Positions 9,533 through 16,179 of a stretch of 64,000 nucleotides of DNA are shown here, piece after piece (position 1 is the stretch's first letter; each line of letters opens with the position of its first letter). The stretch is from positions 1-64,000 of the forward strand of contig SXOA01000174.1 in NCBI GenBank assembly GCA_005778405.1, in the 5' to 3' direction. This DNA is from Planctomycetaceae bacterium (lineage in GTDB: Bacteria; Planctomycetota; Planctomycetia; Pirellulales; Pirellulaceae). The notes beneath the pieces are model-generated. The model searched no databases. It worked only from the letters and a program-made list of their open reading frames with translations, and had not been told where the DNA came from. The translations under genes and the position numbers were made by a program.

Positions 9533-10909
9533 ATGCTCAACCTGGGCCGGCAAATCGCGAAAGTCTGCGGCCGCACCACGCGGCGAGAGCTGCTCCGCGC
9601 CGGCGGCATTGCCGCGGCCGGGTTGTCGCTGGCGGATTTGCTGCGGCTGGAAGCGCGGGGACAAAACGAAACGCCGAAGAAAGCAAAGTCGGTCATTCTG
9701 CTTTGGCTCTGGGGAGGGCCGAGCCATCTCGATACGTTCGATATGAAACCCAAGGCCCCGGTCGATTACCGTGGGCCGTACGCGCCGGTCCCGACGCGCG
9801 TCCCCGGCATACAGATCTGTGAGCTATTTCCACTGCTCGCGTCCCGGGCGGACAAATATTCCATCTTGCGGTCGCTACACCACACTTCCAATGATCATGG
9901 CATCGGCGGCACCATAGGCCTGACGGGCTCGGATAGTGGGGCCATCAGCCTCAGCGGGCAGGTCTTATCGGGTCAGGTCAAGGCGACACACGGCTCCGTC
10001 GTCTCGCGGGTGCTCGGCTTTTCGCCGGAGATGCCCCGGTTCGTCACGATGGGAGGGACGCTGCATCAGGGGAAGAAGTCCATTACCGGTGAAGGGGCCG
10101 GCCCGCTCGGCGCACTCTACGATCCGTTCCGTCTCGACTATGACGTGCAACAAGGGGTTAAGATTCCGTCGCTCGACCTCATCGACGGCAATTCCGCCAG
10201 CGGCCTCGCTTCCCGCGAAGGGCTCCGGAAGCAGATGGACTCCCTGACGCGGGACCTCGAATCCTCACCAGCAGCCGAGCGGCTGGACAAGTTCTATCAG
10301 CAGGCATTGTCGCTCCTCACCGCGCCGAATGCCCGCCGCGTCTTCGACCTGAATGAAGAGCCCGAGAAACTTCGCCGGGCCTACGGCAAGTTCCGCTTCG
10401 GCCAGTGCTGCCTGATGGCCCGCCGCCTGGTGCAATCCGGCGTCCGCTTCGTGCAGGTCAACTGGAGCTCGCACGTTGAGCCAATCGAGGACACCGGCGA
10501 CGGCGGCTGGGATATGCACGACCGGAACTTTCAGCAGATGCAGGACCGTCATGCTTGGATGCTCGACCAGTCGCTCTCGGCGCTGCTCGACGACCTGGAA
10601 AGTCACGGCCTGCTCGATGAAACCGTCGTCATCGCGATGGGAGAATTCGGCCGCACCCCCAAGATCAACGGCAAAGCGGGGCGGGATCATTGGAACCAGT
10701 GCTTCAGCGCTCTCGTCGCGGGTGGCGGCCTGCAGCAAGGCATTGTCATCGGCGAAAGCGACGCCCGCGGCGAACATCCCGCCAGCCGGCCTGTCACCCC
10801 GGCCGACCTGTTCCGCACCGTCCTCCATCAGCTCGGCATCGGCACTACGCAGCTCACCACCGCCGGCCTGCCGCTGCAAGGGGAAGTGATTGAGGAACTG
10901 GTCGGATGA
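9533..10909 (+). CDS. DUF1501 domain-containing Tat-exported protein
   Basis: A 458-aa product with a twin-arginine signal at its N-terminus (TTRRELLRAGGIAAAGLSL, RR at residues 17-18). The body carries the DUF1501 hallmarks LWLWGGPSHLDTFDMKP, FPLLASRADKYSILRSL, SGVRFVQVNW, DETVVIAMGEFGRTPKI and GRDHWNQCFS. DUF1501 proteins are alkaline-phosphatase/sulfatase-fold relatives, greatly expanded in Planctomycetota and usually near cytochrome-like DUF1549/DUF1553 partners, none of which is adjacent here. Frame-compatible TTG and ATG codons at 9506/9509 exist, but the Tat n-region has normal length from 9533. Confidence 0.9.
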   Translation: MLNLGRQIAKVCGRTTRRELLRAGGIAAAGLSLADLLRLEARGQNETPKKAKSVILLWLWGGPSHLDTFDMKPKAPVDYRGPYAPVPTRVPGIQICELFPLLASRADKYSILRSLHHTSNDHGIGGTIGLTGSDSGAISLSGQVLSGQVKATHGSVVSRVLGFSPEMPRFVTMGGTLHQGKKSITGEGAGPLGALYDPFRLDYDVQQGVKIPSLDLIDGNSASGLASREGLRKQMDSLTRDLESSPAAERLDKFYQQALSLLTAPNARRVFDLNEEPEKLRRAYGKFRFGQCCLMARRLVQSGVRFVQVNWSSHVEPIEDTGDGGWDMHDRNFQQMQDRHAWMLDQSLSALLDDLESHGLLDETVVIAMGEFGRTPKINGKAGRDHWNQCFSALVAGGGLQQGIVIGESDARGEHPASRPVTPADLFRTVLHQLGIGTTQLTTAGLPLQGEVIEELVG

Positions 10910-11865
10910 AATCGGTAGGGTGTATGAGCGCAGCGAAATACACGCGTCGAGCGGTGTCCATTACGCGTGCATTTCGCTGCGCTCATGCACCCTACTTGTT
11001 TTGTGCCTTTTTGTGTCTTTCGTGGCCATCCCCGCCCCTGGTTTTTGGTCAAGCTTCAGCACCCAGTCGCCTCACCACCGATGGCCATTTCAAACAGCGG
11101 CCAGTCTGGTCGCCCGATGGGAAGTCGCTGCTCTTTACCCGGCATCAGGGGGCGACGATCTTCCTCTTTGTCCTCACTACCGAGAACAAGACCGAACGCC
11201 GGCTGACGGCCAACACTTATCCAGAGTTCGACGCGGTCTATTCCCCCGATGGGAAGCGGATTGCCTTTTCGTACGACAAGGCTTCCCCCAACCAGGGAGA
11301 CATCGACGTTAATAGTTGCCTGACCGATGGAACGGACATCAAGGTAGTGGCCGGCACCGAAGGGAAGCTCTCGCACGAAGAGTGGCCGAGTTGGTCCCCC
11401 GACGGCCAGTGGATCGCGTACTCCTGCACGAAGCACGACAACCAGGAAATTTACATCGCCAAAGCGGATGGCAGCGAAAAGAAGCGGCTCACCACCGACC
11501 CAGCTCTCGATGCCCATCCAGCCTGGTCGCCGGACGGGAAGAAAATCGTCTTCGCCACCAGCCGCTGGGGAGATTTGGAACTGGCCGTGATGAACGCCGA
11601 CGGCAGCGAGCTAGTCCGATTGACCAAGAGCCCCGGCCTGGACGACTACCCCGCTTGGTCGCCGGACGGCAAGCGGCTGGCCTTCACCAGCAACCGGGAC
11701 GGCAGTCTGGAAATCTACACCATCGACCCCGATGGCCAGAACCCACGCAACGAAACACAGAGCCCCGCCATCGACAACTTCGCCTCCTGGACGAAAGATG
11801 GCCGGCTGACGTTCGTCTCCAATCGCGAGAATGGGTTTGATGTGTACGTCGCGCCGCTGCCCTAA
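10906..11865 (+). CDS. TolB-like PD40 beta-propeller, exported
   Basis: A 319-aa product read from an ATG overlapping the DUF1501 stop (ATGA). It has six blade repeats built on WSPDGK (PVWSPDGKSL, AVYSPDGKRI, PSWSPDGQWI, PAWSPDGKKI, PAWSPDGKRL, ASWTKDGRLT), typical of TolB/PD40 propellers that act as periplasmic scaffolds. The signal region ends near VFGQA/SAP. Residues about 4-30 are encoded by a palindromic element (10915-10995), so the native start may lie downstream, for example TTG at 10996, which would leave a 20-residue hydrophobic leader. Start confidence is low; gene identity is firm. Confidence 0.85.
   Translation: MKSVGCMSAAKYTRRAVSITRAFRCAHAPYLFCAFLCLSWPSPPLVFGQASAPSRLTTDGHFKQRPVWSPDGKSLLFTRHQGATIFLFVLTTENKTERRLTANTYPEFDAVYSPDGKRIAFSYDKASPNQGDIDVNSCLTDGTDIKVVAGTEGKLSHEEWPSWSPDGQWIAYSCTKHDNQEIYIAKADGSEKKRLTTDPALDAHPAWSPDGKKIVFATSRWGDLELAVMNADGSELVRLTKSPGLDDYPAWSPDGKRLAFTSNRDGSLEIYTIDPDGQNPRNETQSPAIDNFASWTKDGRLTFVSNRENGFDVYVAPLP
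10915..10995. repeat. Paired inverted GTAG-headed hairpin element (REPIN-like)
   Basis: The left arm at 10915-10946 begins GTAGGGTGTATGAGCG and the right arm at 10964-10995 is its inverse, matching at 30 of 32 positions. Each arm can form its own hairpin: GTGTAT/ATACAC on the left, GTGCAT/ATGCAC on the right. The two differences between arms are compensatory for these stems. Both outer ends are GTAG when read inward, the head recognised by REP-specific transposases in enterobacteria. The element follows the DUF1501 stop by 5 bp and lies inside the predicted 5' coding region of the TolB-like gene. Confidence 0.8.
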
Positions 11866-11888
11866 CGCCAGCGGAGTTCCAACTGGAG

Positions 11889-11894
11889 TAGAAT
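11889..11894 (+). promoter_or_regulatory. Putative -10 hexamer for the second leaderless DUF1501 gene
   Basis: TAGAAT ends 6 nt before the ATG at 11901, repeating the spacing seen at 9521-9533. No ribosome-binding site or convincing -35 is present. Confidence 0.35.
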
Positions 11895-11900
11895 GTAGGA

Positions 11901-13310
11901 ATGAAGAACCTGTTCACACCCACCCGCCGCGAACTCCTCTCCGCCGCTGCCGGCGGCTTTGGGGCGATTGCACTGCGCGGCATTCTGGCGGAGGAAGCTC
12001 CCCCTGCCAAAGCTCCTGCCGCAGATCCGCTGGCGGCTCGACAGTCCCATTTCGTCCCCCGCGCCAAGTCCGTCATCTTCCTCTACATGACCGGCGGCGT
12101 GTCGCACGTCGATACGTTCGACCACAAGCCCAAGCTGGCGGCGGATCACGGCAAGTCGATCACGGTCGATAACTGGCAGGGGAAGCTCGGTAAGTTCACC
12201 CGCTTTCTCAAGGGGCCGGGCTGGAAGTTTGCTCCTGGCGGCACATGTGGCACCCAGGTGAGCGACTTGTTCCCGAATGTCCGCACGGTGGTCGATGACC
12301 TCTGCGTCATCCGCTCCCTTGAATCGAACCACACCAACCACTACGAGGGAACGCTCGGCATGCACACCGGCTCCTGGTCGTTCGCCCGCCCAAGCATCGG
12401 GGCCTGGGTGAGCTACGGCCTGGGGACCGAGAACCGTAACCTGCCGTCGTTCATGGTCATCGCCCCGAAAGCGCCTTATGCCGGCACCCAAACCTGGGGC
12501 TGCGACTTCCTCCCCGGCTGCCACCAGGGGACGCACATCGTCCCTGGCCCGGTCCCCATCGCCAACGTCAGCCGCCGCTCGCCGACGGACGAGCTGCAGA
12601 AGTTGGAGCTGGCCCGCATCGCTGCCGCCAACAAGAAGCACCTGGAAGAACGTCCCGGCGATGCGGCCCTGGAAGCTCGCATCCGCGCGATGGAAACCGC
12701 CTTCGGCATGCAGCAGGCCGCGCCGGAAGCATTCGACCTCTCGAAGGAAACGGAAGCGACACTCCGCCTTTACGGCCTCGCCCGCGGACAGACAAACGGC
12801 TTCGGCTGGCAATGTTTGCAGGCCCGGCGGATGGTGGAGCGCGGCGTCCGCTTCGTCGAGCTCATCGATGTCGGCTCATCCGGCAACTGGGACTCGCACG
12901 GCAACATGCAGGAGCACGTCGCCCTCGCCAAGAACGTCGACCAGCCGATCGCCGCTCTCATCACCGACCTCAAGCAGCGGGGCCTCCTCGACGAGACACT
13001 CGTCGTCTGGACCACCGAGTTCGGCCGCACTCCCTACCACGAACAAGCCGCCCACGCCGGCCGCGAGCATCATCACCAGGTCTTCTCTTCCTGGCTCGCC
13101 GGCGGCGGCATCAAAGGAGGCCTCGTCCACGGCTCTTCCGACGACTACGGCATCGGCCCTGGAGAAGACTCCGTCCACGTCCATGATTTCCACGCCACGA
13201 TCCTGCACCTGCTGGGATTGGACCACGAACGGCTGACCTACCGGCACGCGGGAAGGGACTATCGGCTGACGGATGTGGCGGGAGAGGTGGTGGGGGAGAT
13301 ACTGGCTTAG
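11901..13310 (+). CDS. DUF1501 domain-containing Tat-exported protein (second copy)
   Basis: A 469-aa product with TPTRRELLSAAAGGFGAIAL at the N-terminus (RR at residues 8-9), a twin-arginine signal. Conserved stretches are IFLYMTGGVSHVDTFDHKPK, DDLCVIRSLESNHTNHYEGT, GVRFVELIDVGSSGNWDSHG, DETLVVWTTEFGRTPYHE and HAGREHHHQVFSSWLAGGG. It belongs to the same superfamily as the 9533 gene but to a clearly different subgroup, so the pair is not a recent duplication. It begins 35 bp after the TolB-like gene. Probably periplasmic; activity unproven for the family. Confidence 0.9.
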   Translation: MKNLFTPTRRELLSAAAGGFGAIALRGILAEEAPPAKAPAADPLAARQSHFVPRAKSVIFLYMTGGVSHVDTFDHKPKLAADHGKSITVDNWQGKLGKFTRFLKGPGWKFAPGGTCGTQVSDLFPNVRTVVDDLCVIRSLESNHTNHYEGTLGMHTGSWSFARPSIGAWVSYGLGTENRNLPSFMVIAPKAPYAGTQTWGCDFLPGCHQGTHIVPGPVPIANVSRRSPTDELQKLELARIAAANKKHLEERPGDAALEARIRAMETAFGMQQAAPEAFDLSKETEATLRLYGLARGQTNGFGWQCLQARRMVERGVRFVELIDVGSSGNWDSHGNMQEHVALAKNVDQPIAALITDLKQRGLLDETLVVWTTEFGRTPYHEQAAHAGREHHHQVFSSWLAGGGIKGGLVHGSSDDYGIGPGEDSVHVHDFHATILHLLGLDHERLTYRHAGRDYRLTDVAGEVVGEILA

Positions 13311-13490
13311 TTTAGTTGCGATTTGGGTGATATCTTCAGGGTGTAACTCGCAAATCGCTATGCCGCGGTTGGTCGACATAACGCAGTCTATTCAGCTTGA
13401 ATGCGGCAAATCATGTAGGGATTACAGTCGCCGTGGAGGTGGATCGCACAAAGGTGGAGCAAGGCCTGGGCTCCGTTGAAGGTCCAGCGC

Positions 13491-13733
13491 ATGGATGCTC
13501 CCGAATACCGCCGTCTGGGTCTGCCGGTCAGCAGCGCACCGGTGGAGTCGACGATCAAGCAGATCAGCCGTCGCGTGAATGGGAGCGAAGAATTCTGGCT
13601 GACCGACGGCGCTGAAGCGATGCTGAAATTACGCGAGGGCCAATTGAGCCACGACGAGCGCTGGATACGGTACTCCTCCCGTCCCCGCCCCCACCGATCC
13701 GCCGACACCCATCGCCTCGCCCAAGCCGCATAA
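13491..13733 (+). pseudogene. ISKra4-family transposase, C-terminal remnant
   Basis: The frame reads MDAPEYRRLGLPVSSAPVES, then IKQISRRVNGSEEFW and GAEAMLKLREGQLSHDERW. That is the C-terminal signature of ISKra4-type (DDE) transposases, which use LP(I/V)-S-VES-IKQ-NRRVKG-EKFW. Everything upstream (catalytic core and N-terminus) is missing, and I find no terminal inverted repeats. The remnant lies in the gene-free gap 13311-14017; the rest of that gap, before 13480 and after 13740, shows nothing else recognisable. It marks an old insertion largely deleted since. Confidence 0.75.
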
Positions 13734-14017
13734 CCACGCAGATACGCGAATGCACCCCGCGCCGTGCTTCTGTTGGGAAACGCGCCAGCGAGTCCGTCCA
13801 CTTTCTGAACAATTCTCGCCGCTCCCAGCGAACCGCCGCTGTTGCTATCGCGTCTTGGCTGGTGTCAACCAAAGCTCCTCCAATTTCGATGAAGAATCGT
13901 GGAAATACGGTTGTCTCGCGCCCTGACTTCGTAAACAATAGATGCGTTGGCGTTTCATCTCACCCAGATTCCAATCCCCAGCCGCGAGTCCCTAACCCCC
14001 CAGCCCCCGTCCTTCAC

Positions 14018-14611
14018 ATGTCACGCGTCCTTGAGCGTCCCACCCTGGTGCTGAACCGCACCTGGCAGCCAGTGCATGTCAGCTCCGTGGCTCGCGCACT
14101 CATTCTCGTGTGGAATGGGGCGGCCAAGGTGGTGGACCCGCACGACTTTGCCCAGTACGACTGGGCCGATTGGTCGAAGCTGCGGCCCGACACCGACGAG
14201 CTGTTCGTGCAGGCGGTGACGATGCAATTGCGGGTTCCCGAGGTCATTTCGCTTACCACATTTGACCGGGTTCCTCGCGGCGAAGTCGCCTTCAGCCGGC
14301 GGAACCTCTGCAAACGGGACGGCTACACTTGCCAGTACTGCCGGCAGAAGATGACCGGCGACGAGCTGACCATCGACCACGTTACTCCCCGCTCGCGCGG
14401 CGGCCAAAGTACGTGGGAAAACTGCGTGCTGGCCTGCGTGGAGTGCAACAAGCGGAAGGCGGACAAGACCCCGGAGCAGGCCCACATGCGGCTGCTCCAC
14501 AAGCCCATCCGCCCCAAGTGGAAGCCGCTCTACGCCACGAGCCATTTGCCCATCGCCAGCTGGACGAAGTTCATCAGCGAGGCTTACTGGAGCGTGGAGC
14601 TCGAGCCGTAA
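14018..14611 (+). CDS. HNH endonuclease family protein
   Basis: A 197-aa product. The C-terminal half holds a complete HNH module: RNLCKRDGYTCQYC at about residues 93-106 supplies the first CxxC zinc pair, TIDHVTPRSRGGQSTWENCV the catalytic DH and N, and CVECNKRK the second CxxC pair. The N-terminal part (LVLNRTWQPVHVSSVARALI) is the usual extension of the bacterial HNH group often found as a single housekeeping-like gene. The frame is open upstream to 13862, but homology starts at the ATG at 14018. Cellular role is unknown in this subgroup. A strong terminator follows. Confidence 0.92.
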   Translation: MSRVLERPTLVLNRTWQPVHVSSVARALILVWNGAAKVVDPHDFAQYDWADWSKLRPDTDELFVQAVTMQLRVPEVISLTTFDRVPRGEVAFSRRNLCKRDGYTCQYCRQKMTGDELTIDHVTPRSRGGQSTWENCVLACVECNKRKADKTPEQAHMRLLHKPIRPKWKPLYATSHLPIASWTKFISEAYWSVELEP

Positions 14612-14646
14612 CAGGAGCGGTAATTGCCGCTAAAGATTGTCCTCAA

Positions 14647-14690
14647 AAGGCGGCCTGGCCAATTATCTTGGCCGGGCCGCTTTGTTTCTT
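14647..14690 (+). terminator. Rho-independent terminator after the HNH gene
   Basis: GCGGCCTGGCCAA at 14650-14662 pairs with TTGGCCGGGCCGC at 14668-14680 (one G-U pair). The stem extends outward through AAG/TTT and has a 5-nt loop. The T-rich tail TTTGTTTCTT runs to 14690. It lies 38 bp after the HNH stop and before the TTG start of the next gene. Confidence 0.75.
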
Positions 14691-14753
14691 GCCCGGCGAT
14701 TCGGACTATACTGGCAAACCGGATTTCTTTTGAAACTCTGCTGGGAGCCTCCT

Positions 14754-16139
14754 TTGCCCATCTCCGTCACGTGTCCTCAGTGCAGCACCACGCTCAAGGT
14801 CAAGGATGAGCTGGCGGGAAAACGCGGCAAGTGCCCCAAGTGCCAGGGAGCCGTGCAGATACCCGCGGCGAGCGCCGCGGAGACGAAGCCCGCACCCCCA
14901 TTCGCGCCACAACCTGCGAAAAAGACTTCACTATCGGCGGAAGAGCGGCGAGCGAGGGTTCTCGGCCTCCTTTCCGGCCCGATGGAAAAACTGTCGGCCC
15001 CATTTTCCTTCCGCTTGCGGATGTTCATGGCGGCGACGGCGACTTGCCTGTTGCCGGCGCTCTACGCTGTGCTGGTGACGCTGTTTCTCGGCGGCGCGGT
15101 GATGTGGTTTCTGTATGCACCTTCGATCGTCGGCAGTGGCGCAGTGCTCCTCTATGGTCCGGTAGCTGTGCTGCTCATCATCGGGCTCGCGCTGCTCAAG
15201 CCGCTGATCGCTCCGCGTCCCGCGAAGGGCAAGGTCAAATCACTCGCGCGTGACAAAGCGCCGCTGCTGTTTGAATTTGTGGACAAGATTGCGGCTGCGT
15301 TGAATGCGGAAGGACCGAAGCAAATCACCGTCGATGGCAACCCGGATTTTCACGGTTCAAGGTCGCACCTGCACATCGGCCTGCCGCTCGTGGCCTGTTG
15401 CACCGTAGACCAGTTGGCGGGAATGATCGCCCATGAATGTGGCCGCCATGTCAAAGGAACCGCGTCTGGAACAGCCAGCTTTGTCCGGGGCATCAGCCAC
15501 TTCTTCTTCCGGGCCGTCAAGCAGCGCGATGCCTGGGATGAGTCGATCTATGCCGCCACAACCAGCCGCCGCTCTGTATTGGGCAAGCTGCTCTGGCCGC
15601 TTAGGATCTTGTTTTCGCTCGTCAAGATCCTGCTCTGGCCGCTAATGTACTTGGGGCAACTGTTTTCTGGATTGCTACTGCAAAAAACCGAGTTTGACGC
15701 TGACCTCTGTCAAATCCGTCTCATCGGCAGCGGTCCTTATGAAGCCACGTTCCGCACGCTGCGGGTCATCGATTTTGCCTGGAAACAGGTCCAGGCGGAT
15801 CTTGTCTTCCAGCACAAGGAAAACCAGCTTCCCGACAATCTGCCTCGGCAACTGGAGAGCGCCGTTGCCCAAATCCCGGACGAATTCCGTGCTGGCCTCG
15901 CCGTTGAGGCTGATACCACCGAAACGGCCGATTTCGCCCTCATGCCCGCCGAGAAGGACCGCCTTGCCGCCGCAATTGCCGCTGCCTCGCCTGGTATTTA
16001 TTCCTGTCCGCTCCCCGCGACAGTCCTCTTCGACGACTTCGACTCTCTCGCCAAGGACGTGACTTGGGACTACTATCTCGTAGAACTCGGCCCGCCCCTT
16101 GAACGCCGCTTCCTGCAGCCGGTCGTGTCGGGTGCATGA
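14754..16139 (+). CDS. M48 peptidase-like membrane protein with zinc ribbon and degenerate HExxH
   Basis: A 461-aa product from TTG at 14754, preceded by GGGAG at 14743-14747. The N-terminus is an MJ0042-type zinc ribbon (CPQCSTTLKVKDELAG then CPKC). Hydrophobic helices lie at about residues 95-150 and 275-305. The region 200-330 matches planctomycete M48 (HtpX/Ste24-like) proteins, but the zinc motif reads HECGRH at 227-232, so the second His of HExxH is replaced by Arg and a His sits one place later. The third ligand in EFDAD (Glu 313) is kept. It may be a pseudoprotease. Its stop codon lies in a degenerate palindromic element. Confidence 0.8.
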   Translation: MPISVTCPQCSTTLKVKDELAGKRGKCPKCQGAVQIPAASAAETKPAPPFAPQPAKKTSLSAEERRARVLGLLSGPMEKLSAPFSFRLRMFMAATATCLLPALYAVLVTLFLGGAVMWFLYAPSIVGSGAVLLYGPVAVLLIIGLALLKPLIAPRPAKGKVKSLARDKAPLLFEFVDKIAAALNAEGPKQITVDGNPDFHGSRSHLHIGLPLVACCTVDQLAGMIAHECGRHVKGTASGTASFVRGISHFFFRAVKQRDAWDESIYAATTSRRSVLGKLLWPLRILFSLVKILLWPLMYLGQLFSGLLLQKTEFDADLCQIRLIGSGPYEATFRTLRVIDFAWKQVQADLVFQHKENQLPDNLPRQLESAVAQIPDEFRAGLAVEADTTETADFALMPAEKDRLAAAIAAASPGIYSCPLPATVLFDDFDSLAKDVTWDYYLVELGPPLERRFLQPVVSGA

Positions 16140-16167
16140 TCGTCAACGAAATGCACGCGTAATCGAC
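16130..16167. repeat. Degenerate half copy of the 10915 hairpin element
   Basis: GGGTGCATGA at 16130-16139, followed after 7 nt by CGAAATGCACGCGTAAT, matches the right arm of the 10915-10995 element and its flank (CGCGTAAT-GAC), with a 1-nt indel and a few mismatches in the loop. The GTGCAT/ATGCAC stem is intact; the head is GTCG instead of GTAG. The TGA inside it is the stop codon of the M48-like gene. Confidence 0.6.
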
Positions 16168-16179
16168 TCTGCTGTCCGC

